Below are positions 28,954 through 37,612 of a stretch of DNA of 64,000 bases, one piece after another (the first letter of the stretch is position 1; the number at the start of each line of letters is the position of its first letter). Source of the stretch: Streptomyces sp. MP131-18 (GTDB lineage Bacteria > Actinomycetota > Actinomycetes > Streptomycetales > Streptomycetaceae); NCBI RefSeq assembly GCF_001984575.1, contig NZ_LZNS01000001.1:3075476-3139475 (forward strand), read 5' to 3'. The position numbers were made by a program, and so were the translations under genes. A model generated the notes under the pieces. The model made no database searches, was not told the origin of the DNA, and saw nothing but the letters and a program-made list of their open reading frames with translations.

Positions 28954-30518
28954 CCCCCGCAAGTCCCGCACAAGCAACCGCCCAGGTCAACTCGCTGGTC
29001 GCCAAGCTATGGAACTACTGCAACGTGCTGCGCGACAACGGCCTGTCCACCATCGAGTACGTCGAGCAGCTTTCGTACCTGCTCTTCCTCAAGATGGCCG
29101 ACGAGCGCGCGAGTGATAACCCGTTCAACGAGGCTGAAGCCCAGCCCGTCGTACCGGCAGGGCACGACTGGCAGTCTCTCGTCTCCAAAAAGGGGCTCGC
29201 GCTAGAGGCTCACTACCGGGACATCCTGACGACCCTGGCGCAAAGTCCGGGCACCACCCTCGGCACCATCTTCGCCAAGGCGCAGAACCGCATCACCGAG
29301 CCCGCCCTTCTGGAAAAGCTCGTCGTCGACCTCATCGGCAAGGAGGACTGGACGATCCAGGGCGCCGACCTCAAGGGCGACGCCTACGAGGGCCTGCTTG
29401 CCAAGGGCGCGGAGGACACCAAGACCGGGTCCGGGCAGTACTTCACGCCCCGCCCCCTCATCGACGCCATGGTCGACGTGATGCAGCCGCAGCCGGACGA
29501 CACGATCACCGATCCGGCCTGCGGTACCGGTGGCTTCCTCATCGCCGCCCACAGCTACATCCGCGAGCACCACATGCGGCGGCTCACACGCGAGCAACGT
29601 CTCGGCCTCAGCTCGGGTCGGATCTGGGGCAATGAACTGGTCACCGGCACCGCGCGCCTCGCTGCTATGAACATGCTGCTGCACGGCATCGGGGACGCCG
29701 AGGGCGAATCTCTCATCTCCGAGGGCGACGCCCTGGCCGCCAAGCCCAAGCGGCACGCCTCCCTCGTCCTGGCCAACCCACCGTTCGGCAAGAAGTCGGC
29801 CATCACCGTCATCGGAACGGAAGGCAAAGCCGAGAGGGAGGAAGTCTCCTATGAACGCGACGATTTCCGCGCCACCACCACCAACAAGCAGCTCAACTTC
29901 CTCCAGCACATCATGTCGCTGCTGGACATGAACGGCCGCGCCGCCGTCGTTCTCCCCGACAACGTCCTGTTCGAGGGCGGTGCGGGCGAGAAGATCCGCC
30001 GCCGCCTCCTCGACGAGTTCGACCTGCACACCATCCTGCGGCTGCCCACCGGCATCTTCTACGCCGGCGGCGTCAAGGCGAACGTGCTGTTCTTCGAAAA
30101 GAGGCCGCCCCGCGCCGGCGGCGCGCCGAACACCACAAAGCTCTGGGTCTACGATTTCCGGACCGGTAAGCACTTCACCCTCAAGCAGCGACCGCTCCGC
30201 CGCGCCGATCTGGACGAGTTCGTCGACGCCTACCTTCCGGACGGACCGCGTTCGGAGCGCACGGAGACCGAGCGGTTCAAGTGCTTCAGCTACGACGACC
30301 TGATCGCACGCGACAAGGTCAACCTCGACATCACATGGATGAAGGACCCCGCCCTCGACGATGCCGACAGCCTGTTGCCGCCCGAGGTGATCGCCCAGGA
30401 GATCGTCGAGGACCTTCAGGCCGCCCTGAGTGAGTTCGCCGCCCTCGCCGAAGCCCTCGGCGGTGAGGTGAAGGCAGACGCCGAAACCGTTGTGACCGAG
30501 ACAGGCCCGACTGACTGA
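28950..30518 (+). CDS. hsdM: Type I DNA adenine methyltransferase subunit HsdM
   Basis: 522 residues from GTG 28950, overlapping the hsdS stop (GTGA). An N-terminal helical domain (LWNYCNVLRDNG...YLLFLKMADE) precedes the N6-adenine methylase core. The SAM motif DPACGTGGF is at 188-196 and the catalytic NPPF at 276-279. GSGQYFTPRPLI marks the linker into the core. It methylates adenine in the HsdS target to protect host DNA. The HEPN gene begins 10 bp after its stop. Confidence 0.96.
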   Translation: MTPASPAQATAQVNSLVAKLWNYCNVLRDNGLSTIEYVEQLSYLLFLKMADERASDNPFNEAEAQPVVPAGHDWQSLVSKKGLALEAHYRDILTTLAQSPGTTLGTIFAKAQNRITEPALLEKLVVDLIGKEDWTIQGADLKGDAYEGLLAKGAEDTKTGSGQYFTPRPLIDAMVDVMQPQPDDTITDPACGTGGFLIAAHSYIREHHMRRLTREQRLGLSSGRIWGNELVTGTARLAAMNMLLHGIGDAEGESLISEGDALAAKPKRHASLVLANPPFGKKSAITVIGTEGKAEREEVSYERDDFRATTTNKQLNFLQHIMSLLDMNGRAAVVLPDNVLFEGGAGEKIRRRLLDEFDLHTILRLPTGIFYAGGVKANVLFFEKRPPRAGGAPNTTKLWVYDFRTGKHFTLKQRPLRRADLDEFVDAYLPDGPRSERTETERFKCFSYDDLIARDKVNLDITWMKDPALDDADSLLPPEVIAQEIVEDLQAALSEFAALAEALGGEVKADAETVVTETGPTD

Positions 30519-30528
30519 CGAGGAGCAC

Positions 30529-31179
30529 ATGCCCGTTCCGCCTCCGCAGACCCGCGAGTTTCAGGCGTTCAGCCGGAACATCGAGTACGCCCGGCAGATG
30601 GTCACTGCTGGGCATCACTTGGCGCCGTTCCAGTCACCGGTCATCGACATCGGCGACTTTTACCGTGCCGCGTGGGTGCAGGCCGTCAGCGCCATCGACC
30701 ATTGGTTCCACGAGGAGTTGTACCGGCGGGTCGCGGAGATCGCGGCCCAGGACAGCCCCGATATGCCGCACCAATTGACCAGATTTGAGTTGCCCCTTGC
30801 GAAGGTCGAAGAGGTCCGGCGGGGCACCACGACGCTGGCCGAAGCCGTCTCGGAGCACGTCAGGACCAAGTGGGGCAATGCCTCGCTCCAGAACCCGCGC
30901 AAGATCAGCGAAGCCCTGAAGCTGGTCACGGAAGATGACGTCTGGGGCAAGGCCGCCGCCGAGATCAACACCTGGAGCCACAACCGGACGGCGTTCACCG
31001 GGCAGAAGCTCAAGCAGCGGTACGTCGAGATCACCGAGCGCCGCAACAAGATCGCGCACGACGCCGACCTGCTGGACGGCGACCTCAAGCGCCGACGCCC
31101 CATCACCGAGGCCGAGGTGACGGACGCGATCAACTGGATCGAACGCATCGCACTCGCCATCGCCACGGCCCTGGGCTAA
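30529..31179 (+). CDS. HEPN-domain protein following hsdM (putative RNase/toxin)
   Basis: A 216-residue, probably all-helical protein. Near its C-terminus is ERRNKIAHDAD with R172-N-K-I-A-H177, the R-x4-H HEPN ribonuclease motif. WVQAVSAIDHWFHEELYRR near residue 50 resembles the first HEPN helix of the RiboL-PSP/MAE_28990 type. It starts 10 bp after hsdM behind GAGGAGCAC, so it belongs to the hsd operon. HEPN proteins in restriction loci can act as RNA-cutting suicide toxins or as non-catalytic partners; which applies here is not shown. Confidence 0.75.
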   Translation: MPVPPPQTREFQAFSRNIEYARQMVTAGHHLAPFQSPVIDIGDFYRAAWVQAVSAIDHWFHEELYRRVAEIAAQDSPDMPHQLTRFELPLAKVEEVRRGTTTLAEAVSEHVRTKWGNASLQNPRKISEALKLVTEDDVWGKAAAEINTWSHNRTAFTGQKLKQRYVEITERRNKIAHDADLLDGDLKRRRPITEAEVTDAINWIERIALAIATALG

Positions 31180-31221
31180 CGCCGGTCCGCAACGGGTGCC
31201 GTCGCGGACCGGCCTCAGCGA

Positions 31222-31443
31222 TCAGCCGTCAAACGCCCCGCCCCGCACCGCGGCGACGAATCCGGACCAGCCCCCCGCCGGGAGGACAAGCACAGCACCA
31301 CTGCGGTTCTTGCTGTCCCGCACCGGAACAACACCGGGAACGCCGCCGGCAACCTCCAGGCAACTGCCACCGTCGCCACCGCTGTAGCTGGACTTGCGCC
31401 AGGCCGAGAGCTGCGACACGTCAGGGATGCTTTTGCTCCGCAT
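31222..31443 (-). CDS. DUF397 domain protein
   Basis: 73 residues with the family pattern: SAWRKSSYSGGDGGSCLEVA, then VPVRDSKNRSGAVLVLPAGGWSGFVAAVR. Its start overlaps the end of the upstream XRE gene by 23 bp. DUF397 proteins partner with such regulators in the WhiJ-type pairs found in many copies in Streptomyces. A toxin-antitoxin-like or signalling role has been suggested for the family. Confidence 0.9.
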   Translation of the reverse strand: MRSKSIPDVSQLSAWRKSSYSGGDGGSCLEVAGGVPGVVPVRDSKNRSGAVLVLPAGGWSGFVAAVRGGAFDG

Positions 31444-32275
31444 GCTCGTACTCCTCCGCCACCGACTCGATCAACTGAAGGGACGCCTCGAGGGACAACG
31501 CGGCGGCCCTAGCCAGATCATATGCGTCCCGATAGCGCCTCACCGTCGCCGGATCGTCGTTCAGCGCTCCCGTGTAAAGCACTTCGAAGTACACCTCATC
31601 GGGCCCATCCGAGAAGCGCATGAGAGTCGTCATGGTGCTCAGGAACGGATGAGCGCCCGCCGAGAACGGCAGTACCTGTACCTGTACCCGCCCGGATCGG
31701 ATCAGCGCGGCAATGTGCCGCAACTGCTCCGCCATCACGCCCCGACCGCCAACGACCGTGCGCAGCACGCTCTCACCCAGGATGGCCCACATCCGGGGCT
31801 TCAACGGGTCTTCGAGGATGCGGGCACGGCCGATCCTATTGACAACGCGTTCGTCAAGCTCTTTCGCCGGAAGGCTGGGCTCGGTCCCGAGGGCAAGGGC
31901 CCGTGCATAGGCCGCTGTCTGCAACAGGCCGGGCACGGAGCCGACCGCGTACTCCTCGATAACGTCGGCCCGTCGTTCCGACTCCGCCGCGTCCCTGAAG
32001 TGCGGCGGAAACTGGCCCTCGTCGAGCGTGGGCAGCCATCGTTCGAAAAACTTCCCCGAACCCAGCTCCTTGTCGATTCGCCGCGCGTCCTCAAGTCGTG
32101 GCCGCCTCCTTCCCGCCTCGATGTGGGCGATCATCGACGGAGACATGATCACCGCGTCCCCCAGGGACTGCTGGGTATGCCCGGCCTCCTGTCGCCGCAG
32201 GAACAGTTCCTCGCCGTACTTCCGCCGCGTCATCGCCGGTTCCTGGCCACCACGGCGCGTCGAATCGTTGGTCAC
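31421..32275 (-). CDS. XRE-family regulator with DUF5753-type C-terminus (WhiJ-like)
   Basis: 284 residues. A helix-turn-helix of the Cro/CI type lies at about residues 20-70 (FLRRQEAGHTQQSLGDAVIMSPSMIAHIEAGRRRP). The long C-terminal region contains IEEYAVGSVPGLLQTAAYARAL and RVQVQVLPFSAGAHP, the pattern of the DUF5753 sensor domain. It is co-transcribed with the DUF397 gene and divergent from the gene at 32393, which it may control from the 117-bp gap between them. Confidence 0.92.
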   Translation of the reverse strand: MTNDSTRRGGQEPAMTRRKYGEELFLRRQEAGHTQQSLGDAVIMSPSMIAHIEAGRRRPRLEDARRIDKELGSGKFFERWLPTLDEGQFPPHFRDAAESERRADVIEEYAVGSVPGLLQTAAYARALALGTEPSLPAKELDERVVNRIGRARILEDPLKPRMWAILGESVLRTVVGGRGVMAEQLRHIAALIRSGRVQVQVLPFSAGAHPFLSTMTTLMRFSDGPDEVYFEVLYTGALNDDPATVRRYRDAYDLARAAALSLEASLQLIESVAEEYEHAEQKHP

Positions 32276-32392
32276 AGCTCAACTCCCGTCTTGTCCGCGG
32301 CCGTGGAGGGGTGCGGCTCCTTCCACCGTAGCCACGCCACCGGCAATCTGTATCCGAATCAGCACACACAGCAACGATCGAGTGGTGATCCG

Positions 32393-32740
32393 ATGAGCTA
32401 CGACCGCGAGCGCGGCCAGGCCGCTCAGGAGCCGGGACTCCGGCTACTCCCCTGGGAGACGCCGGAGGGCAAGCCGTGTTTTCTGCGCACGGACAACAGC
32501 GAGAGTCTGCTCTCGCGCGTCGCTGACGATCTAGAGGAGGCGCAACTCCGGGCGGGCGCCGAGGTGCTGGCCGACGCGGAAACCGTTCTGGCCGACCGGG
32601 CCGCAGGACCGCTGGCGCTCCGGGTCGCGCTCGGGCGGACCACCACCGCTCTCGGCCACGCGATCCGCATCGCCGACAGCCGCGCCGCCCGCCCGACCCC
32701 GCGCGTGCCTGGCCCGGACGGCCCCACCCCGAATGGGTGA
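32393..32740 (+). CDS. Small actinobacterial protein divergent from the XRE regulator
   Basis: 115 residues from the ATG at 32393 (MSYDRERGQAAQEPGLRLLPWETPEGKPCF). The middle is helical and rich in Ala, Leu and Glu, with a C-terminal Pro-rich end; there is no membrane segment. I recall similar small proteins beside XRE/DUF397 pairs in Streptomyces but know no function. The gap to the XRE gene should hold both promoters. Confidence 0.65.
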   Translation: MSYDRERGQAAQEPGLRLLPWETPEGKPCFLRTDNSESLLSRVADDLEEAQLRAGAEVLADAETVLADRAAGPLALRVALGRTTTALGHAIRIADSRAARPTPRVPGPDGPTPNG

Positions 32741-32859
32741 AGGGTCCCGAACTCGCCGCACGCGCCTCGCCCGGGGCGCTACGGTGCCGTCGGGCGGCCG
32801 TTGCGGCGTAGCCTGGCGGGTGACGAGGGCCGTTGCGGACGGTGTGAGGAGAGATCGCG

Positions 32860-33486
32860 ATGAGCGTCCATCCCGTTACTCAACCAGGGGGACCCCAGCG
32901 GCCCGATCCCACCGACCTGCTGATCGCGATCGAAGAGGCGTCCCAGGAGCCGATCCGGCCCGAGTACGTCGAGGGGTTGATCCTCGTGCCACCGCAGCCC
33001 GACCACGAGCACAACGCAGCGGCCTTCGAGCTGAGCAGCCAGCTGCGCTCCGCCGGGTTCGCTCTCGCGGGCCTCGGCAATGGCTACCGGGTGGGACTCG
33101 GCGACGGCCGGACTATTGCCCTGCTGATCCCGGACTTCTATGTGCTCCGCCGCGAGCCGACCGATCTCGACGAGGCCTACCGGGCGGCGCGCAAGGGCTG
33201 GTATCCCATCGACATGCTCGCCCTCGCGGGTGAGGTGACGTCGGGCAACCACGAGACCGACACGGGGCCCAAGCTCCGTGCCTACGCGACAGCCGGGGTC
33301 CCCGTGTACGTTCTGGTGCACCGCCAGGAGGGCCGGGCCTACGTCCACTCGGACCCCGCACCCGCTTCTGGGATGCCGGCCGAGAGCCACTACCGGGCCG
33401 TCGCCTCCGTCGAACTCGGCGGCAAGCTCCAACTGCCCGAGCCCTACCCGGCGCTCGACACCGGATTCCTCGCCCGGCGGGCTTGA
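32860..33486 (+). CDS. Uma2-family (DUF820) PD-(D/E)XK nuclease-fold protein
   Basis: 208 residues behind a good ribosome-binding site (GAGGAGAGATCGCGATG). The restriction-endonuclease-like core shows P91-D92 in LIPDFYVL, E125 in LAGEVTSGNHETD, and a following K138 (TGPKLRAYATAGVPVYVLV), the usual Uma2 pattern. Uma2 proteins are abundant in actinobacteria and cyanobacteria, and their role is largely unknown. The gene follows the island's regulatory genes on the plus strand. Confidence 0.85.
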   Translation: MSVHPVTQPGGPQRPDPTDLLIAIEEASQEPIRPEYVEGLILVPPQPDHEHNAAAFELSSQLRSAGFALAGLGNGYRVGLGDGRTIALLIPDFYVLRREPTDLDEAYRAARKGWYPIDMLALAGEVTSGNHETDTGPKLRAYATAGVPVYVLVHRQEGRAYVHSDPAPASGMPAESHYRAVASVELGGKLQLPEPYPALDTGFLARRA

Positions 33487-33511
33487 CGCCGCTCGTCGAT
33501 AGGATCGGCCG

Positions 33512-34211
33512 CGTGGAGAAGGCGGAGGCCCAAGAAGTACCCGACGTGGTCGAGGATGTTTTCGACGGTCAGGCGACCGGCGTCGGAGTGGAGCAGGAGG
33601 ACCGAACGGCCCGGAGCCGGATTCCGTAATCGTGAAACCGTGGGACCCGGCGCAGATCCGCGTCACCACCAGTACGTTCTCGCTGCGAAACATCCTGGAC
33701 ATGATCGACGAGGGGTCGCTGGAGCTGGCCTCGGACTTCCAGCGCGGCGTGGCGCGGAAGGTCGAAGAAAAGTTTCGCCTCGTGGAATCTTTGCTCTCCA
33801 GATCCCCCTGCCCGCGTTCTACTTCGCCGAGGACAGCGATGGGGCCTTCCGGGTCGTGGACGGTCTACAGCGGCTCTCCACCCTCCACGCCTTCGTCCGG
33901 GGCGGTGACCAAGGCTTCCCCGCCTCAAAGGGCTGGATTACCTGGAGCGGAACAGCAGCAGCTTCCCGGACCTGCCCATGCAGTGGCAGCGCCGCGTCAA
34001 CAATACCCAGCTCGTGATGAACGTCATCGACCCGAGGACGCCGTCCGACGTCATGTACGACATCTTCAAGCGCAGCAACACCGGCGGTACCCCGCTGCAC
34101 GCGCAGAGATCCGGCACTGCATGAGCAAGGACCGCAGCCGGAGCGTTCTCAAGCACATGACGGGCATGCGCGAGTTCAACACCGCGGCATTTTCGTCGGC
34201 CACCTCGACAC
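33512..34211 (+). pseudogene. DUF262 (GmrSD/ParB-like) gene remnant with several frameshifts
   Basis: Pieces of one DUF262 protein occur in order but in different frames. The start (VEKAEAQEVPDVVEDVF...) ends at a TAA near 33627. IRVTTSTFSLRNILDMIDEG continues in another frame. IPLPAFYFAEDSDGAFRVVDGLQRLSTLHAF is in a third frame from about 33800. WQRRVNNTQLVMNVIDP with YDIFKRSNTGGTPLHAQ is in yet another from about 33935. EIRHCMSKDRSRSVLKHMT appears from about 34105. At least four frame changes are needed and the 3' part is missing. The remnant runs into the rplQ terminator. Confidence 0.85.
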
Positions 34212-34213
34212 CT

Positions 34214-34247
34214 GAGGGCCCGCTTCCCTCACGGGACGCGGGCCCTC
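34214..34247 (-). terminator. rplQ operon terminator
   Basis: A 10-bp perfect stem (34214-34223 with 34238-34247) whose 14-base loop can pair further (TCCC with GGGA). It begins 25 bp past the rplQ stop and ends the large ribosomal operon. It also marks the edge of the accessory island. Confidence 0.85.
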
Positions 34248-34271
34248 GGGCACAAGGAGTTGCCGAACGGC

Positions 34272-34805
34272 TCAGGCGTCCTTCTCGTCCTTCTTCTCGT
34301 CCCCGGCGTCCGCGGACTCCGCGGTCTCCTGGGACTCGTCGGCCGCGGTGTCCTGCTTCGCCAGGTCCGCGGTCGGTGCCTGCTCCTGCTCCTTCACGGA
34401 GCGCCGCGTCGCGGCCTCGGCCTCGCCGACCGCCTCCTGCTGCACGGTCAGCGCCTCGACCAGCTCGATGACGGCCATGGGCGCGTTGTCGCCGCGCCGC
34501 GGGCCGATCTTCGTGATGCGGGTGTAGCCGCCGGGCCGGTTGGCGAACTTGGGCCCGATCTCCGTGAACAGCGTGTGCACGACGCTCTTGTCGCGGATGG
34601 TCTGCATCACCTGGCGGCGGTTGTGCAGGTCGCCCTTCTTCGCCTTGGTGATCAGACGCTCGGCCACCGGGCGCAGCCGCCGGGCCTTCGCGACGGTCGT
34701 GGTGATGCGGCCGTGCTCGAACAGCGCGGTCGCGAGGTTCGCCACGAGCATCCGCTCGTGGGCGGGGCTGCCGCCCAGCCTGCGGCCCTTGGTAGGCGTC
34801 GGCAT
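34272..34805 (-). CDS. rplQ: 50S ribosomal protein L17
   Basis: 177 residues from ATG 34803-34805, fixed by GACAGGAGAGAGAC immediately upstream. The conserved [31 protein letters not shown] and GGYTRI are present. A C-terminal acidic extension of about 60 residues (Glu/Ala/Asp-rich) exceeds the bacterial core and is typical for streptomycetes. It follows rpoA after 161 bp that contain two copies of a hairpin repeat. Confidence 0.97.
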   Translation of the reverse strand: MPTPTKGRRLGGSPAHERMLVANLATALFEHGRITTTVAKARRLRPVAERLITKAKKGDLHNRRQVMQTIRDKSVVHTLFTEIGPKFANRPGGYTRITKIGPRRGDNAPMAVIELVEALTVQQEAVGEAEAATRRSVKEQEQAPTADLAKQDTAADESQETAESADAGDEKKDEKDA

Positions 34806-34826
34806 GTCTCTCTCCTGTCGGGTCTG

Positions 34827-34852
34827 CACCGGCCGTACCAGGTACCGGTGTC
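34827..34852. repeat. rpoA-rplQ hairpin repeat, copy 1
   Basis: A 26-bp element with outer arms CACCGG/CCGGTG and an inner GTACC-A-GGTAC palindrome. A second copy differing at one base lies 92 bp away at 34919-34944. It lies just upstream of the rplQ ribosome-binding site. Confidence 0.75.
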
Positions 34853-34918
34853 AGCGGACGCCCCCGGGTGGTCCCGGGAACGTGCGCCCCCGGCGCGCGG
34901 GGCGCCGGAGGCGGGCCG

Positions 34919-34944
34919 CACCGGCCGTGCCAGGTACCGGTGTC
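34919..34944. repeat. rpoA-rplQ hairpin repeat, copy 2
   Basis: The second copy of the element at 34827-34852, with one base changed (GTGCC for GTACC). It lies 22 bp after the rpoA stop. Both copies fall in the same 161-bp intercistronic gap. Confidence 0.75.
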
Positions 34945-34966
34945 GGCATGGCGCCGAGGGCGCGGG

Positions 34967-35989
34967 TCAGTACTGCTCGGTCTCCACGAAGCCCGTGTCG
35001 CCGTCGTCCTCCGCGCCGAAGGCGTCGGCCGCGGTGGTCGGGTCGAATCCGGGCGGGCTGTCCTTGAGGGCCAGGCCCATGCCGGCCAGCTTCGCCTTGA
35101 CCTCGTCGATCGACTTGGCACCGAAGTTGCGGATGTCCAGCAGGTCCGCCTCGGAACGGGCCACCAGCTCGCCCACCGAGTGGATGCCCTCACGCTTGAG
35201 GCAGTTGTAGGAGCGGACCGTCAGCTCCAGCTCCTCGATCGGCAGTGCCAGGTCGGCGGCGAGCGCGGCGTCCGTCGGGGACGGGCCCATGTCGATGCCC
35301 TCGGCGTCGACATTCAGCTCGCGCGCCAGGCCGAACAGCTCGACGAGGGTCTTGCCCGCGGATGCCATGGCGTCGCGCGGACGCATGGCCTCCTTGGTCT
35401 CCACGTCGACGATCAGCTTGTCGAAGTCGGTGCGCTGCTCGACACGGGTGGCCTCCACCTTGTAGGTGACCTTCAGCACGGGGCTGTAGATGGAGTCCAC
35501 CGGGATGCGGCCGATCTCCTGGCCGAGCTGCTTGTTCTGCACGGCGGAGACGTAGCCGCGACCGCGCTCGACGGTCAGCTCCATCTCCAGCTTGCCCTTG
35601 TTGTTCAGCGTGGCCAGGACCAGGTCGGGGTTGTGCACCTCGACGCCGGCCGGCGGGGCGATGTCCGCGGCGGTCACCAGGCCCGGGCCCTGCTTGCGCA
35701 GGTACATCACGACCGGCTCGTCGTGCTCGGAGGAGACGACGAGCTGCTTGATGTTGAGGATGAGGTCGGTCACGTCCTCCTTGACGCCCGGCACGGTGGT
35801 GAACTCGTGCAGTACGCCGTCGATGCGGATGCTGGTGACAGCCGCACCGGGGATGGAGGACAGCAGCGTACGCCGCAGGGAATTGCCGAGGGTGTAGCCG
35901 AAGCCCGGCTCCAGCGGCTCGATCACGAACCGGGAACGGAACTCGTCGACGACCTCTTCGGTCAGGGAAGGACGCTGAGCGATCAGCAT
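34967..35989 (-). CDS. rpoA: RNA polymerase alpha subunit
   Basis: 340 residues. The N-terminal assembly domain has [33 protein letters not shown]. The C-terminal domain has [21 protein letters not shown] and [13 protein letters not shown], which contact DNA UP-elements and activators. The tail ends ETEQY, as in streptomycetes. It lies 115 bp after rpsD, with weak spacing, and upstream of rplQ in the same operon. Confidence 0.98.
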   Translation of the reverse strand: MLIAQRPSLTEEVVDEFRSRFVIEPLEPGFGYTLGNSLRRTLLSSIPGAAVTSIRIDGVLHEFTTVPGVKEDVTDLILNIKQLVVSSEHDEPVVMYLRKQGPGLVTAADIAPPAGVEVHNPDLVLATLNNKGKLEMELTVERGRGYVSAVQNKQLGQEIGRIPVDSIYSPVLKVTYKVEATRVEQRTDFDKLIVDVETKEAMRPRDAMASAGKTLVELFGLARELNVDAEGIDMGPSPTDAALAADLALPIEELELTVRSYNCLKREGIHSVGELVARSEADLLDIRNFGAKSIDEVKAKLAGMGLALKDSPPGFDPTTAADAFGAEDDGDTGFVETEQY

Positions 35990-36104
35990 GTTACGACTCC
36001 AGTCTTCGGCACCCGCTATTTGATGCCGAGCCAGACGATGTGTACTTCAAGGGTACGGGCGGAGCCGCGTTCCTCACGCGACCCCGCCCGCGCCCGGGTC
36101 GGGC

Positions 36105-36731
36105 TTACTTCGAGTAGAGCTCGACGATGAGCTGCTCCTGCACCTGGGTGTCGATCACCTGGCGCTCGGGCAGCGAGTGGACGAGGATGCGCAGCCGCGA
36201 CGGGATGGACTCCAGCCACGCCGGCACCGTCTTGTCCCCGGCCTCCGCGACGGCGACCTGGAAGGGGGTCAGCGCACGGGAGGACTCACGGACCTCGACG
36301 ATGTCGTTCGGCGACACCCGCGCCGAGGGAATGTCGTTCTTCCGGCCGTTGAGCAGGATGTGCCCGTGCCGGACGAGCTGACGGGCGTGGTCGCGGGACT
36401 TGGCGAAGCCGGCCCGGTAGACCACGTTGTCCAGGCGGGACTCGAGGATGCGCAGCAGGTTTTCACCTGTCTTGCCCTGCTGGCGGTTCGCCTCGTTGTA
36501 ATACCCGCGAAACTGCTTCTCCAGAACACCGTAGATACGCGCGCACTTCTGCTTCTCACGCTTCTGAAGCAGGTACTCGCTGTCCTTGGTGCGCCCGCGC
36601 CCGTGCTCACCCGGGGGGTAAGGACGGATCTCGATCGGGCACTTAGCGCTCTCGCACTTGGCTCCCTTGAGGAAGAGCTTCTGCTTCTCCCGACGGCAAC
36701 GCTTGCAGTCGGCCCCGGTGTAACGCGCCAT
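36105..36731 (-). CDS. rpsD: 30S ribosomal protein S4 (zinc-binding, C+ form)
   Basis: 208 residues. The N-terminus keeps four Cys (CKRC, then CESAKC), the zinc-binding C+ form. The S4 RNA-binding domain follows (RLDNVVYRAGFAKSRDHARQLVRHGHILLNG). S4 organises 16S rRNA folding and is an autoregulator in many bacteria. It follows rpsK after 29 bp. Confidence 0.97.
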   Translation of the reverse strand: MARYTGADCKRCRREKQKLFLKGAKCESAKCPIEIRPYPPGEHGRGRTKDSEYLLQKREKQKCARIYGVLEKQFRGYYNEANRQQGKTGENLLRILESRLDNVVYRAGFAKSRDHARQLVRHGHILLNGRKNDIPSARVSPNDIVEVRESSRALTPFQVAVAEAGDKTVPAWLESIPSRLRILVHSLPERQVIDTQVQEQLIVELYSK

Positions 36732-36760
36732 GATTTCTTCTCGTCTCCTACTTCACCTGG

Positions 36761-37165
36761 TCAGACACGGCGGCGCTTGGGAGGGCGGCAGCCGTTGTGC
36801 GGGGTCGGGGTCACGTCCTGGATCGAGCCGACCTCGAGGCCGGTCGCCTGGAGGGACCGGATCGCGGTCTCACGGCCGGAGCCGGGACCCTTGACGAAGA
36901 CGTCGACCTTGCGCATCCCGTGCTCCTGGGCCCGGCGAGCGGCATTCTCCGCGGCCATCTGCGCGGCGAACGGCGTCGACTTGCGCGACCCCTTGAAGCC
37001 GACGTGGCCGGCGGAGGCCCAGGAGATCACGTTCCCGGTGGGGTCGGTGATCGAGACGATCGTGTTGTTGAACGTGCTCTTGATGTGGGCGTGCCCATGA
37101 GCAACGTTCTTCTTTTCCTTGCGGCGCACCTTCTTGGCGCCGGCTGTACGGCCCTTCGGAGGCAT
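36761..37165 (-). CDS. rpsK: 30S ribosomal protein S11
   Basis: 134 residues ending [15 protein letters not shown], the invariant S11 C-terminus. [20 protein letters not shown] and the [10 protein letters not shown] loop are also present. It forms part of the 30S platform near the mRNA exit. It lies between rpsM and rpsD in the alpha operon. Confidence 0.98.
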   Translation of the reverse strand: MPPKGRTAGAKKVRRKEKKNVAHGHAHIKSTFNNTIVSITDPTGNVISWASAGHVGFKGSRKSTPFAAQMAAENAARRAQEHGMRKVDVFVKGPGSGRETAIRSLQATGLEVGSIQDVTPTPHNGCRPPKRRRV

Positions 37166-37231
37166 GTGCTTGGTCTCTCCCGTGGAGGTGGTCGGTCCTT
37201 GTGCACGGACCGGTGTCGGCGTCCGTGCGGA

Positions 37232-37612
37232 CTACTTCTTGCCCGGCTTCTTCTTGCCGGCGATCGCGCGACGCGGACCCTTGCGGGTGCGGGCGTTGGT
37301 CTTGGTGCGCTGGCCGTGGACGGGCAGGCCGCGGCGGTGGCGCAGCCCCTCGTAGCACTGGATCTCGACCTTGCGACGGATGTCGGCCTGGATCTCGCGA
37401 CGGAGGTCACCCTCGGTCCTGAAGTTGTTGTCCACGTACTCGCGGATCTTGACGAGGTCCTCCTCGGCCAGATCACGCACGCGGGTGTCCGGGTGCACCC
37501 CGGTCTGGGTGAGCGTCTCCTTGGCAAGGGTGCGACCGATGCCGAAGACGTAGGTGAGAGCGACCTCGACGCGCTTTTCGCGCGGGAGATCGACGCCTGC
37601 GAGGCGTGCCAT
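37232..37612 (-). CDS. rpsM: 30S ribosomal protein S13
   Basis: 126 residues from the ATG at 37610-37612 ([26 protein letters not shown]). An upstream ATG in frame lacks family match. Conserved [24 protein letters not shown] ends in the basic tail that touches the P-site tRNA. It lies 160 bp after rpmJ, with no gene in between. Confidence 0.98.
   Translation of the reverse strand: MARLAGVDLPREKRVEVALTYVFGIGRTLAKETLTQTGVHPDTRVRDLAEEDLVKIREYVDNNFRTEGDLRREIQADIRRKVEIQCYEGLRHRRGLPVHGQRTKTNARTRKGPRRAIAGKKKPGKK

Noticed and set aside
29202..30530. 442-residue minus-strand frame inside hsdM
   Set aside because: Antisense shadow, low-complexity text.
32779..33702. 307-residue minus-strand frame over the Uma2 gene
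   Set aside because: Uma2 on the plus strand has clear motifs and a good ribosome-binding site; this frame has none.
21547..34213. Integrative element with att sites
   Set aside because: No integrase, excisionase, tRNA or clear direct repeats were seen at either edge. The island is called from gene content only.
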